From NCBI GenBank assembly GCA_030685065.1, contig JAUXQH010000001.1, forward strand, positions 1 to 64,000: DNA of 64,000 nucleotides, read 5' to 3'. The notes beneath the pieces are model-generated. The model saw nothing but the letters and a program-made list of their open reading frames with translations. It searched no databases and was not told the DNA's origin. The DNA is from Pseudomonadota bacterium. GTDB taxonomy: Bacteria; Myxococcota_A; UBA796; SXON01. Below, in pieces: positions 17,860 to 27,367 of this stretch (the first letter of the stretch is position 1; each line of letters begins with the position of its first letter). The position numbers were made by a program, and so were the translations under genes.

Positions 17860-19437
17860 ATGATCGTCGTGAGCAACGTGTCGAAGGGCTTCGGAGGGCG
17901 CCTGCTCTTCGAGTCGGTCACGACGTCTTTTGGCCCCGGCAAGCGCTTCGGTCTCTCGGGCCCGAACGGCGCCGGCAAGACCACCTTCATGAAGATCCTC
18001 ATCGGTGATCTCGAGCCCGACAGCGGCACGATCAGCCGACCGAAGCGCCTCGGCATCCTGCGCCAGGACCACACCCTCTACGACGACATGCGTGTCGTCG
18101 ACACCGTCATCGCGGGCAACAAGCGCCTGTGGGACGCGATGACGGAGAAGGAGGCCCTGCTCGCCAAGCCGGACCAGACGGAGGATGACGGGGAGCGCAT
18201 GGGCGATCTGGAGTGCGTCATCGCGGAGGAGGACGGCTACACCGCCGAGTCCGACGCCGCGGTCATGCTCGAGGGCCTCGGCATCACGCAGGCCCAGCAG
18301 GAACGCCCGATGAAGGAGCTTCAGGGCGGCTTCAAGCTCCGCGTGCTCCTCGCGCAGGCGCTGTTCGGCACGCCCCACGCGCTCCTGCTCGACGAGCCCA
18401 CCAACAGCCTCGACATCGAGTCGATCGCGTGGCTCGAGGAGTTCCTCCTCTCGTTCAACGGCGTGCTCGTGGTCATCTCCCACGACCGGCACTTCCTGAA
18501 CTCGGTGTGCACGCACATCGCCGACATCGACTACCAGGCGATCATCCAGTACACGGGCAATTACGACGACATGGTGCGCGCGAAGGCCCAGGTCCGCTCG
18601 CAGGTCGAGTCGTCGAACACCCGCAAGATGGACAAGATCAAGCAGCTGCAGGACTTCGTCCAGAAGTTCGGCGCCGGTACGCGGTCCACGCAGGCGGCCT
18701 CCCGCAAGAAGGAGATCGAGCGGCTCCGTCCCGACGAGATCAAGCGCTCGAACATCGCGCGGCCCTACATCCGCTTCGACTTCGAGCGGTCCAGCGGTCG
18801 AGATGTGCTCGAGATCCGGAAGCTCGCGGGCGGCCACGGCGACGCGCGCCTGTTCGGCGGGCTGAACATCGACATCAGCCGCGGCGACAAGGTGGCGATC
18901 ATCGGCCGGAACGGCACCGGGAAGACCACCCTGGTCCGCACCCTCCTCAAGGAGCTCCCGGCGCTCCAGGGCAGCATCAAGTGGGGCCACGAGACCAACC
19001 CCGGCTACTTCCCGCAGGAGCACGAGCACCAGATCCCGCCTGGCTACACCGTGTTCAACTGGATGTTCGAGCAGAAGCCCATCGCCGGAAAAGAAGGCGT
19101 GCGGCAGGTTCTCGGCCGGATGTTGTTCTCCGGTGAGGACGGCGACAAGCCGACCGCCACCCTCTCCGGCGGCGAGCGCGTTCGCACCCTGCTCGCGAAG
19201 CTCATGCTCCTCCAGCACAACGTGCTGATCCTGGACGAGCCCACCAACCACATGGATCTCGAGGCGATCTCCGCGCTCCGCGACGGCATCGAGGCCTACC
19301 AGGGCACGTGCATCTTCGTGACGCACGACCGCGACCTCGTGGAGACCGTGGCCAACAAGATCATCGCGTTCGACGGGGCCGGCAAGGCCGAGGTCTACAC
19401 CGGCGGCTTCGCCGAGTACCTCAAGACGCGGAAGTAA
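17860..19437 (+). CDS. ybiT: ABC-F family ATPase, YbiT type
   Basis: 525 residues from the ATG preceded by AAGGAGCTACAG. It has two ABC ATPase domains with no membrane region. The first Walker A is GPNGAGKT at about 34-41 and the second is GRNGTGKT. Signature regions are LQGGFKLR (degenerate) and LSGGERVR; Walker B motifs LLLDEPTN and LILDEPTN are complete, each followed by ISHDR or VTHDR. Between the domains lies the helical linker (RKMDKIKQLQDFVQKF) that reaches the ribosome in ABC-F factors. Sequence around GDLEPDSGTI and EEDGYTAE closely matches E. coli YbiT. ABC-F proteins act on the ribosome; the precise role of YbiT types is less clear. Confidence 0.92.
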   Translation: MIVVSNVSKGFGGRLLFESVTTSFGPGKRFGLSGPNGAGKTTFMKILIGDLEPDSGTISRPKRLGILRQDHTLYDDMRVVDTVIAGNKRLWDAMTEKEALLAKPDQTEDDGERMGDLECVIAEEDGYTAESDAAVMLEGLGITQAQQERPMKELQGGFKLRVLLAQALFGTPHALLLDEPTNSLDIESIAWLEEFLLSFNGVLVVISHDRHFLNSVCTHIADIDYQAIIQYTGNYDDMVRAKAQVRSQVESSNTRKMDKIKQLQDFVQKFGAGTRSTQAASRKKEIERLRPDEIKRSNIARPYIRFDFERSSGRDVLEIRKLAGGHGDARLFGGLNIDISRGDKVAIIGRNGTGKTTLVRTLLKELPALQGSIKWGHETNPGYFPQEHEHQIPPGYTVFNWMFEQKPIAGKEGVRQVLGRMLFSGEDGDKPTATLSGGERVRTLLAKLMLLQHNVLILDEPTNHMDLEAISALRDGIEAYQGTCIFVTHDRDLVETVANKIIAFDGAGKAEVYTGGFAEYLKTRK

Positions 19438-20201
19438 TGTCCGAGACGGGCGCGGCCGGGTGGTGGCCCCAGGTGCGCGCCGGCCTCGTCGCGCTCCACC
19501 TCATCGCCATCACCCTCTCGGCGCTGCCCTCCCCGGAAGGGGGGCTCAACCGCAAGAACTGGGCGGACGACACCGTTCAGGCCGAATTCAAGGCCTGGGC
19601 GGAGCGCTTCGGCATGGAGAAGGGCGAGTTCGAGGAGTCCCTCTGGGAGTTCGCGAACGCCTACAACGACGGCTACAGGAAGCTCCTCACGCCGGTGCGC
19701 CCCTACGAGAAGCTGGTCGGCTCCGAGCAGAGCTGGAAGATGTTCATCGCGCCGCACCGCTTCCCCACGCGGCTCGAGATCGGCGCGCGGGAGAAGGACG
19801 GGGAGTGGGCCGTCCTCTACACGGAGTCCTCCCCGACCGACACGTGGCGGAGGGACGTGTTGCGGCTCGAGCGGCTGCGATCCGCGATCTTCCGATGGGG
19901 CTGGCCCGACTACGGCACCGCCTGGGGCAAAGGCTGCGTGGCGCTCGCCGCGCTCGCCTTCGCCGACCTTCCCGACGTTTCGGAGGTGCGCTGCCGCTTC
20001 TGGAAGGCGAAGTCGCCGTCTCCCGCGGAGGCCGCGAGCGGAGACCTCCCGGAAGGGAAGTGGATCAGCCCGCGCGTCGTTCGGCGGAGCAGGAATGGCG
20101 AGCCGCTGATCGCCGAGCGCGAGGCCACCGTCGAGGTGGTGAAGGGTGCCGCGGCTCCCGGGGCCGGCGCCCCGGCCATCCTCCCGGTGCCGACGCCATG
20201 A
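19437..20201 (+). CDS. Unknown membrane-anchored protein linked to HTTM gene
   Basis: 254 residues. The ATG shares its first base with the ABC-F stop (TAATG) and its TGA overlaps the next ATG (ATGA), so it is tightly coupled on both sides. One N-terminal membrane segment (VRAGLVALHLIAITLSALP) is followed by a soluble domain with conserved-looking KNWADDTVQAEFKAW, RPYEKLVGSEQSWKMF and a C-terminal RRSRNGEPLI. Pairing of a single-pass protein with an HTTM protein is known in other bacteria, and the SWKMFxxP phrase recalls proteins of that kind. A role as partner of the HTTM protein is inference. Confidence 0.75.
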   Translation: MSETGAAGWWPQVRAGLVALHLIAITLSALPSPEGGLNRKNWADDTVQAEFKAWAERFGMEKGEFEESLWEFANAYNDGYRKLLTPVRPYEKLVGSEQSWKMFIAPHRFPTRLEIGAREKDGEWAVLYTESSPTDTWRRDVLRLERLRSAIFRWGWPDYGTAWGKGCVALAALAFADLPDVSEVRCRFWKAKSPSPAEAASGDLPEGKWISPRVVRRSRNGEPLIAEREATVEVVKGAAAPGAGAPAILPVPTP

Positions 20202-21211
20202 CCCTCTGGCTCGACCTCTGGCGCCGGTGGGTCGCGCTGCTCGACCACCGCGAGCCCGCGACCGCCCTCGCCCTCGCCCGGATCGTGCTCGGCCTGTCGC
20301 TCGTAGGGCACCTGGGCCACCTCCTCTGGGTCGACGGCGATCTGCTCGTGTGGACGGACGCCGCCTACGGGGGCCTGCGCACGTTGGAGCCCGGCTGGCT
20401 CGGGCACATCGGAGGGCTCACCCCTCAAAACGTACGTGGACTCGTGATCGTGACCACGCTGGCCGCCGCGGCGTTCACGCTCGGACTCTACACGCGCATC
20501 GCGACGGTCGTCACCTGGCTCACGTTCCGCACCCTCGCGGACCTGAACGGGCACTCCGGCGGCGCCTACGACGAGCTCGCGAAGAACATCCTGCTCATCC
20601 TCCTGGTGAGCGGATGCGGGCGCGCGCTCTCGATCGACGCGTGGCGGACCGCGCGCGCCGGCGGATCCTCGGCGGATCGGCTCGCCCCGGCCTGGCCGCG
20701 CTACGTCCTCGTGTTCCAGCTCGTGCTCATGTACTGGGCCACGGGCATGCAGAAGGTCTCGTCCGGGTGGGTGCCCGGTGGCTCGGCCGACGCGCTCTGG
20801 TACATCCTCCAGCAGCCCACCTGGCAGCGCCGCGAGATGACCTGGCTCGCGCCCCTGTTCCCGCTCACGCAGGTCGCGACGCTCGGCACCTGGTTCTTCG
20901 AGCAGGGAGCGCCGCTTCTCCTGCTCGCGTTCTGGTACCGACACACGCGCACCCGGGCGGGTCGGGTGCGCGCGGCGTTCAACCGCCTCGACGTGCGGTC
21001 GATCTACCTCGTCATCGGCGTCGGGATGCACGCCGGGATCGAGGTGTCGATGGAGGTCGGCGTGTTCTCCTGGGCCACGATGGCCATCTACGCGGCGTGC
21101 TTCCACCCGGACGAGTGGGCTCGTGCCGGGCGGAAGCTGCGCGCCCTGCTTCCAGGGCGGCGGGTCACTCCACCGGCACCATCGTCAAGCCCTCTTCCCA
21201 CACCGCCGTGA
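20198..21211 (+). CDS. HTTM-domain membrane protein (vitamin K gamma-carboxylase-like)
   Basis: 337 residues with about eight membrane segments. It matches the HTTM family, the bacterial relatives of vitamin K-dependent gamma-carboxylase: an N-terminal ALARIVLGLSLVGHL helix, LYTRIATVVTWLTF, the YWATGMQKVSSGWVPGG segment, and a conserved HAGIEVSMEVG motif near the C terminus. The soluble lumenal domain of true gamma-carboxylase is absent. Its chemistry in bacteria is unknown. It is co-translated with the preceding gene. Its last 47 bases overlap the 3' end of the convergent lipoprotein gene. Confidence 0.85.
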   Translation: MTLWLDLWRRWVALLDHREPATALALARIVLGLSLVGHLGHLLWVDGDLLVWTDAAYGGLRTLEPGWLGHIGGLTPQNVRGLVIVTTLAAAAFTLGLYTRIATVVTWLTFRTLADLNGHSGGAYDELAKNILLILLVSGCGRALSIDAWRTARAGGSSADRLAPAWPRYVLVFQLVLMYWATGMQKVSSGWVPGGSADALWYILQQPTWQRREMTWLAPLFPLTQVATLGTWFFEQGAPLLLLAFWYRHTRTRAGRVRAAFNRLDVRSIYLVIGVGMHAGIEVSMEVGVFSWATMAIYAACFHPDEWARAGRKLRALLPGRRVTPPAPSSSPLPTPP

Positions 21212-22169
21212 TGTCCTCGGCGACGATGTAGAGGCAATACGGCTCGCCGTCCGAACAGGGCACGCACACCACGCCCGCGCCGGCCGCGACCTCGCAGATC
21301 GCGTTGTAGTCCGTCGCCTCGCGGCCGAGGAGCGGGCCCATGTGCCGGGAGTCTCCAAAGCCGCTGCCGACACCCTTCTGGATCGACGTGCCGTCGGCCG
21401 TGAAGGTGCCCGAGAGGTTGAACTGCTCGATCGGGATGGGGATCCCGTCGTAGCTGACCGTGATGTAGTCGGCGTAGGCCTCGAAGTAGGGCTGGTGGGC
21501 GAAGTCACCGGCGGGGAAGTCCCACGTCTCCTCGGCCATCACCTGCGTGTAGCTGCCGTCGTTCTCGTGGTAGGCGACGCCCCCGAGCAGCTCGATCTCG
21601 CTGGAGCCCACGGAGGCGACCGAGATGAGGAGCGGCACCGTCAGGTAGGTGGACGCCACGAAATCGAGGAACGACGGCTCGGTGATGGTGGCCTCGGAGA
21701 GCCGCCACACGTAGGCGCGGTCCAGGAGCGTCGACGGATCCTCGGTGAGGGGCGTGCCGAGGCTCGAGGTCGTGAAGCTCGAGGACGTGGCGACGCCGCA
21801 CACGTCCACCGCGATGGTGTACGTCGTGTTCGCCTCGAGCACCGTCGTGAGGATCGCCTGCACGTTGCCGTTGGTCCACTCGGTGTCGAACGCCACGGCG
21901 GTGCCGCCGGCGTCGGTCAGGGTGAGGGCGGCGCTCGAACCGTCCCCCTCGAAGCTGACCTCGATGGGATCGCGGTAGTAGACGGCCGTGGCGCCGTCCG
22001 CCGGCTCGGTGCCGAACACCGTGGCCGTGCAGGGAACGTCGGTGTCCGTGTCGGTGTCGGTGTCCGCGTCGGCGGTGTCGCCGCCGCTCACGTCCTTGTC
22101 GTCCACCGGGTCGACGTCGTCCTTCACACACGCGCTCAGGGCGAGCATCCACATCAGATGACGGTTCAT
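21165..22169 (-). CDS. Lipoprotein with Ig-like domain
   Basis: 334 residues. The signal peptide ends in a lipobox with C14 (LSAC). A low-complexity Asp/Thr linker (TADADTDTDTDTD) follows, as in many myxobacterial surface lipoproteins. Residues about 48-125 look like a bacterial Ig-like domain of the Big_5 type (FGTEPADGATAVYYRDPIEV and TTVLEANTTYTI). The remaining about 200 residues have no recognised domain and hold a C-terminal CVPCSDGEPYC cysteine cluster. It lies 13 bases after the PPC-domain lipoprotein gene and is probably co-transcribed with it. Function unknown. Confidence 0.75.
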   Translation of the reverse strand: MNRHLMWMLALSACVKDDVDPVDDKDVSGGDTADADTDTDTDTDVPCTATVFGTEPADGATAVYYRDPIEVSFEGDGSSAALTLTDAGGTAVAFDTEWTNGNVQAILTTVLEANTTYTIAVDVCGVATSSSFTTSSLGTPLTEDPSTLLDRAYVWRLSEATITEPSFLDFVASTYLTVPLLISVASVGSSEIELLGGVAYHENDGSYTQVMAEETWDFPAGDFAHQPYFEAYADYITVSYDGIPIPIEQFNLSGTFTADGTSIQKGVGSGFGDSRHMGPLLGREATDYNAICEVAAGAGVVCVPCSDGEPYCLYIVAEDITAVWEEGLTMVPVE

Positions 22170-22182
22170 GTCTCCTCCTCTC

Positions 22183-23115
22183 TCAATCGATCGGCGTCGC
22201 GGTGATCGCGAGGGTGTACCAATGGAATCGGCTCCCCTTGTCGTCTTCGGTGCGCGCCAGTAGGTACAGGTCCTGCACCCCGGTGAACTTCTTCTCGAAG
22301 TACGGGTCGCGGTCGTAGTCGATCTCGCCCGAGTACGAGGTCTTCAACGCGGCCGTTCCCTCGTTTGCGTCGTACAGCACGAGCATGAGGTTGGCCGCGG
22401 AGCCCTCGGTGAAGGCCGTTACGTCGAAGGTGAGCGTCTGCTCGCCCTCGTAGGGCGTGGTGATCTTGTACCAGTCGAAGTCACCCTCGCTGCCCACGCT
22501 CCCGAACAGGGTCTGCCCGGGCGCGAACACCTGCGCCTCGGCCCGCTCGTCGTTGGGCTCGGCCTCTTCCGTGTCCCACTCAACGGGCTCCTTGGAGAGC
22601 GTCGTGAGCATGAACCAGGTGTAGTCGGCTCCGTAGAGGAGGTTCGTCTCCGCGAGGGTGATCCGGTAGGGCTCGATCGCGGGTGCCGGGAAGACGAGGA
22701 GCGGGTCGGTGCTGAGGTACCCGTCGAGCACCTGCGCGCTCTCGCCTCCGCCATCCACGAGAAGTTGCGGGTTCGCGCTCGAGCCGCGAAGCGCCGCCTC
22801 GACGCGGATGGTGATCCACCCGGTCTGGGTCGGGGTGATCTCGAACCAGTCGAGATCGAGGTACGCCGAAAAATCTCCGCACGCCCATTGTTCCATCGGG
22901 AGCGCCTGGCTGTCGTCGCGGGAATTGTTTGGTTCCAACTCCTCGAAGTCACAACGCGGCGGCGGCCCCGTGTCGGTGTCCGTGTCGGTATCGTCGGTGC
23001 CCGAATCGCTCGTGTCCGCCGCGGAATCGTCGTCGCTATCGTCGTCGACGTTGGGGTTCGGGAAGGCCGGGCGGCACCCGTTGCAGGCGCCAGCGAGGAC
23101 GAGAAGAAGCACCAT
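22183..23115 (-). CDS. Lipoprotein with PPC-like domains
   Basis: 310 residues. The signal peptide MVLLLVLAGAC gives a lipidated Cys at 11. It is followed by an Asp/Ser/Thr linker with TDTDTDTG. Two repeats start EPNNSRDDSQA and EPNDERAEAQ and run into DLDWFEIT and DFDWYKIT. This is the bacterial pre-peptidase C-terminal (PPC) pattern, a beta-sandwich seen in secreted proteins. The C-terminal half is beta-rich and ends YTLAITATP. No catalytic domain is present. The divergent gene at 23189 also codes for a lipoprotein. Confidence 0.78.
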   Translation of the reverse strand: MVLLLVLAGACNGCRPAFPNPNVDDDSDDDSAADTSDSGTDDTDTDTDTGPPPRCDFEELEPNNSRDDSQALPMEQWACGDFSAYLDLDWFEITPTQTGWITIRVEAALRGSSANPQLLVDGGGESAQVLDGYLSTDPLLVFPAPAIEPYRITLAETNLLYGADYTWFMLTTLSKEPVEWDTEEAEPNDERAEAQVFAPGQTLFGSVGSEGDFDWYKITTPYEGEQTLTFDVTAFTEGSAANLMLVLYDANEGTAALKTSYSGEIDYDRDPYFEKKFTGVQDLYLLARTEDDKGSRFHWYTLAITATPID

Positions 23116-23188
23116 CCACCGGCTCCCGGGTCACGAAGGGCAGGATACCCGTACCGCCTCCGGGTATGTTGGAAAAGAGGAAGACGCC

Positions 23189-24631
23189 ATGGTCTCGATG
23201 CTTGCGCTCTCGATGCTGCCGATGTTTGCTGGGTGTACGAGTCAGGTGGAGGGCGTCAAGGCCCTGCAGCCGGACATCGTCCCGCTCGACAACATCGACT
23301 TCGGCGACATCGTCGTCGACTATTCGAGTCAGGGCGCGGTGCGGATCAACAACAACGGCCTGGGGGATCTCGAGATCGACGAGATCACGATCAACGGGGA
23401 GGGAGCGGCCGCGTTCACCCTCGGCGACGTGCCGGAGAAGGTCGACGGCAAGAGCATCTACGAATTGCCGGTGTGGTTCCTGCCCGTGGATCCCCTCACC
23501 TACTCGGCCACGCTCACCATCCACTCCAATGACGAGGACGACCCTGCCCTTCCCGTGACGCTCACCGGACACGGCATCGTGGCGCCCACGCCGGACATCG
23601 AGTGCACGTCGCTGTCGATGGACTTCGGCACGGTCGGAGCCGGCAGCTCGAACACGCAGTACCTGATGTGTACGAACGTCGGGGACGACATCCTCGAGAT
23701 CACGAACGAGGTGCAGCTGGGGAGCGGCGCGTTCTCGCTCGTCCAGGATCACACCGGGTATCTCCTCCACTCCGGGAACAGCATCACGCTCCTGGTCAAC
23801 TACACCCCCATCACGGGGGATGGTGACAACGGCACGATCACCCTCTCCAGCAACGACCCCGACGAGCCGGAGACCCTCATCACGATGGTCGGAAACGGCG
23901 GCGGCACGTTCGAGTACCCGGTCGCCGTGGTGGACTGCCCGACGAGCGCCGTCCCGCGCCAGACCGTGCTGGTCCGCGGCGGCGACAGCTACGATCCCAA
24001 TGGCTACGAGCCGTTGACCTACATGTGGACCGCGACCGGCCCCTACGAAGAGGTCGAGACCACGCTGATCGGCACCGACCTGAGCGTACAGCTCGATCTC
24101 GCGGGCGAGTATCGCGTCGCGCTGCAGGTCCAGAACAGCATCGGGCTGCTGTCGGCGCCGACGGTGTGCCGGATCGACGCCATCCCAGATGAGGAGTTTC
24201 ACGTCGAGCTCGTGTGGACCGACGTCAACGACCTCGATCTGCACGTGCTGAACGGGGCCGGGGTGCTCTTCGACGCGGTGAACGACTGCAACTACTGCAA
24301 CGTCAACCCCGATTGGGGCGCGCTCGGCTCGGCGGACGATCCCACGCTCGACCTCGATGCGCGGTCCAGCCCGCCGGGCGTCGAGAACATCAACATCGAG
24401 TCCCCCGCGGACGACGCGTACTCGGTCAAGGTCCACTACTACGAGGACAGCGGCGCGGGCGACGTGACGGCGACCGTGAACGTCTACCTGTACGGCGTGC
24501 TCGAGGGCAGCTATTCGCGCGTGATGTCCCGCAACAAGGTGTGGGACGTGGCGCAGATCGTGTGGCCCGAGGGGTACGTGGTCGAGACCACGGGCGACCT
24601 GTACACGCCGGACGTGCGGTACTGCGAGTGA
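23189..24631 (+). CDS. Lipoprotein with ASH, PKD-like and YfaP-like domains
   Basis: 480 residues from the ATG at 23189, preceded by AAGAGGAAG. The lipobox is FAGC. Residues about 25-235 hold two about 100-residue beta-sandwich repeats of the ASPM/SPD-2/Hydin type (VPLDNIDFGDIVVDYSSQG, then SMDFGTVGAGSSNTQYL, each closing on VTLTGHG or ITMVGNG). Residues about 240-325 look like a PKD-type domain (RGGDSYDPNGYEPLTYMW). Residues about 335-475 contain ELVWTDVNDLDLHV, the mark of the YfaP/DUF2135 family. The whole is an exported surface protein with no enzyme motif. It converges on the MopE gene across a GC hairpin. Confidence 0.82.
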   Translation: MVSMLALSMLPMFAGCTSQVEGVKALQPDIVPLDNIDFGDIVVDYSSQGAVRINNNGLGDLEIDEITINGEGAAAFTLGDVPEKVDGKSIYELPVWFLPVDPLTYSATLTIHSNDEDDPALPVTLTGHGIVAPTPDIECTSLSMDFGTVGAGSSNTQYLMCTNVGDDILEITNEVQLGSGAFSLVQDHTGYLLHSGNSITLLVNYTPITGDGDNGTITLSSNDPDEPETLITMVGNGGGTFEYPVAVVDCPTSAVPRQTVLVRGGDSYDPNGYEPLTYMWTATGPYEEVETTLIGTDLSVQLDLAGEYRVALQVQNSIGLLSAPTVCRIDAIPDEEFHVELVWTDVNDLDLHVLNGAGVLFDAVNDCNYCNVNPDWGALGSADDPTLDLDARSSPPGVENINIESPADDAYSVKVHYYEDSGAGDVTATVNVYLYGVLEGSYSRVMSRNKVWDVAQIVWPEGYVVETTGDLYTPDVRYCE

Positions 24632-24632
24632 G

Positions 24633-24680
24633 GTAGGGCGCGGGGGGGGGCCGGCACCAAGCCCGTCCCCCCCCCTCCTA
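24633..24680. terminator. G/C-run hairpin between convergent genes
   Basis: A run of ten or so G and a run of nine or so C flanked by GTAGG and CCTAC can form a long GC stem with a loop of about 15 bases, between two converging stops. There is no T-run on either side, so intrinsic termination is possible but not proven. Confidence 0.5.
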
Positions 24681-24697
24681 CGTCTACCGACGTCCCT

Positions 24698-27325
24698 CTA
24701 CGGGCAGCGGTGACCGTCGATCCCGGGCGTGCCGAACTCGCGGGCGGAGGCGCTCGCGTAGTACCAATCGAAGAACGCGTTGTTGGTGGTCGAGCACCAC
24801 GCCTCGAGCGAGTCGTTCGCGGTCGAGTCGAACTCGCTCGGGTCGAGCTGCATCGAGCGAGTCGCGTCGCGCGGCCAGTAGCCATCCGTGGAGCTGTAGG
24901 TCCACGCCACCCGATCGATCAGGGTGCCGGTCGTGTCACTGCCGTCCGCGTAGATGGCGAGCGAGTCCGTGTCACGCTGCAGGTTGAACGTGTTGTCCGC
25001 GTACGTGCCCGAATAGCTCGAAGACGCCGTCTCATCGCCCCAGTAGTAGTCGCAGGGGTCCATGAAGCTGTAGGAGGTCGTGCTGGAGACGAAGTTGTCC
25101 GTCTTGCAGAACACCGCGTAGTCGCCCGCGAGGATCACGACGTCATCGGCGGGGTCGACGTAGTAGGCGTCCGCGGCGAGCGTGCTCGAGTAGCGACGGA
25201 TGTACCAACCCGACAGGTCGATGTCGGTGGACGTGGTGTTGTACAGCTCGAACCACGCGGCGTTCGAATTGGTCGACGAACCGCCCACCAGCGTCTGCCG
25301 CGCGATCTCGGTGATGATGACATCCCCCTCCGCGACAAACCCCTCGTCCGTCGAGCCGTCGCAGTCGTTGTCGGCGCCGTCGTCCAGCTCGGAGGCGCCC
25401 GGGTAGCTGGTGCTGTCCCCGTCGTCACAGTCCTCGACCACGCCGGCGTAGCCGACGGGCCTGTCACAGGCCTCGGTGGTGGTCGCCGAGAGGCCGTACC
25501 CGTCGGCGTCCGCGTCACGGTACCAGGTGCTCCCGCCGGTGGCGCCGGCCTCGTCGACCAGGTCGTCACAGTCGTTGTCGAGGTCGTCGCAGGCTTCGAC
25601 CGCGCTCGGGTTCACGGCGCTGTCGCCGTCGTCGCAGTCGGCGGAGTCGAGGATGTACCCGCCCCCCGCGCCGCACGCGATCTCGGTCGCGCCGGAGTCG
25701 CCGTAGCCGTCAGAGTCGCCGTCGGCGTAGACCGTGATGCCGTCCGTCGGGCTGTCGTCGACCGCGCCGTCGCAGTCCTCATCCGTGCCGTCGCAGGTCT
25801 CCGCGGCGCCGGGGTAGACGAACGCGCGGCCGTCGTCACAATCGGTGTCGTCCGCGACGTACCCGGCAGGCGCGTCGCAAGCGGCTACATCGACCGCGGC
25901 GTCGCCGTAGGTGTCTCCGTCGGAGTCGGCGTAGAAGCTCGAGGCGTCCGCCGCGTCGTTGTCGACCGCGCCGTCGCAGTCCTCGTCGAACCCGTCACAC
26001 GACTCGACCGCGTTCGGGTAGACGCTCGCGTCCGTGTCGTTGCAGTCCGTGTCCTCGGCGACGAAACCCGTCGGCTGCTCGCACGAGGTGGCCACGCCAG
26101 AGGCATCGCCGTAGCCGTCCACGTCGGCGTCGATGTACCAGGACGCGGCGTCCGTGGCGGTCGACTCGTCGGTCGCACCGTCGCAGTTGTTGTCGGCCGC
26201 GTCACACACCTCGTTCGCGGCGGGGCTCGTGGTCGCGCGCGTGTCGTCGCAGTCGGTCCCGTCCGAGACGTAGCCGCTGACCACGTCGCAGGAGAGCAGG
26301 ATGGCGGCCGGATTGCCGTAGCCGTCCGCGTCGGAGTCGGCGTAGAGCGTGAGCGCGTCGGGCGAGTCGGTGTCGATCTCGGCGTCGCAGTCGTTGTCCA
26401 CGCCGTCGCAGCGCTCCGTGGCGCCGGGGGAGAGGGCGGCGTCCGTGTCGTTGCAGTCGGTGGCGTCTTCGACGTACCCGCCCGGGGCCCCGCAGGCCTC
26501 CACGCTCACCGTCGCATCGCCGTAGCCGTCGACATCGGCGTCCATGTAGTAGGTGCGGCCCTCGGGCGAGCCCTCGTCGATCTCGCTGTCGCAGTCGTTG
26601 TCCTCGAGATCGCAGAGCTCGGTGGCGCCCGGGAAGGTCGACGCGTCGGTGTCATCACAGTCCGTCGCCTCTTCGACGGTGCCCTCGACAGGCTCGCACA
26701 CGCTCATCGCGGTGCCGATGTCCCCGAAGCCGTCGGCGTCGGCGTCCGCGTAGACGGTCCGCGCGTCCGCCGCGCCGATGTCGATCTCGCCATTGCAGTC
26801 GTTGTCGAGGCCGTCGCAGAGCTCGGCGGCTACCGGGGAGAGCGCGGCGTTGGTGTCGTCACAGTCCTCGTCATTGCTCGCGGTGCCGACCGGCAGCTCG
26901 CAATAGGTGCCGAGCGCGGCGCCGGTGCCGAAGCCGTCGGCGTCCGCGTCGAGGTAGGCGGCGAGCTCCCCGCCCTCGTCGATCTCGCCGTCACAGTCGT
27001 TGTCGATGGAGTCGCACGCGTCCGTGGCGCCCGGCGAGATGTCGGCGTTCTCGTCCTCGCAGTCTTCGTCCTGGTCGTAGCCGTCCGCGTCCTGGTCGTA
27101 GTCGTTGTCCCCGAGACAATCCTGGTCGGTGCCGTCGTACCAGACCTCGTCCGCGCCCGGGTAGACCGCGGCGTTGTCGTCGTTGCAGTCACCCGTCTCC
27201 GAGGTGTAGCCATCTCCGTCGGCGTCGGACGTGACGGGGAGGTCGGTGTCGGTGTCGCCGGTGTCCTTGTCGGAGCCGTCACACCCGACGAAGACCGCCG
27301 CGAGGAAGAGAGGGATCAAGCGCAT
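24698..27325 (-). CDS. Secreted MopE-repeat protein with lamin-tail domain (paralogue B)
   Basis: 875 residues. A signal peptide ends in a lipobox-like FVGC, followed by an Asp/Thr linker. Residues about 35-660 contain ten imperfect repeats of about 50-60 residues. Each has a DCDD/DCND loop, a PGAxExC segment, a (D/E)DCDG calcium- or copper-type loop, and a YxDADxDGYG loop. These are MopE/putative metal-binding motifs; the metal is not known. The C-terminal about 200 residues (GDVIITEIARQ, AAWFELYNTTSTDIDLSGW, GDYAVFCK, TRSMQLDP) form a lamin-tail-like domain, ending in a Cys-Pro. It lies 42 bases after its paralogue. Confidence 0.88.
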   Translation of the reverse strand: MRLIPLFLAAVFVGCDGSDKDTGDTDTDLPVTSDADGDGYTSETGDCNDDNAAVYPGADEVWYDGTDQDCLGDNDYDQDADGYDQDEDCEDENADISPGATDACDSIDNDCDGEIDEGGELAAYLDADADGFGTGAALGTYCELPVGTASNDEDCDDTNAALSPVAAELCDGLDNDCNGEIDIGAADARTVYADADADGFGDIGTAMSVCEPVEGTVEEATDCDDTDASTFPGATELCDLEDNDCDSEIDEGSPEGRTYYMDADVDGYGDATVSVEACGAPGGYVEDATDCNDTDAALSPGATERCDGVDNDCDAEIDTDSPDALTLYADSDADGYGNPAAILLSCDVVSGYVSDGTDCDDTRATTSPAANEVCDAADNNCDGATDESTATDAASWYIDADVDGYGDASGVATSCEQPTGFVAEDTDCNDTDASVYPNAVESCDGFDEDCDGAVDNDAADASSFYADSDGDTYGDAAVDVAACDAPAGYVADDTDCDDGRAFVYPGAAETCDGTDEDCDGAVDDSPTDGITVYADGDSDGYGDSGATEIACGAGGGYILDSADCDDGDSAVNPSAVEACDDLDNDCDDLVDEAGATGGSTWYRDADADGYGLSATTTEACDRPVGYAGVVEDCDDGDSTSYPGASELDDGADNDCDGSTDEGFVAEGDVIITEIARQTLVGGSSTNSNAAWFELYNTTSTDIDLSGWYIRRYSSTLAADAYYVDPADDVVILAGDYAVFCKTDNFVSSTTSYSFMDPCDYYWGDETASSSYSGTYADNTFNLQRDTDSLAIYADGSDTTGTLIDRVAWTYSSTDGYWPRDATRSMQLDPSEFDSTANDSLEAWCSTTNNAFFDWYYASASAREFGTPGIDGHRCP

Positions 27326-27367
27326 GGAAGCTCCAGGATCGGCAGGGGATGTCAGGGACGGTCGGCG

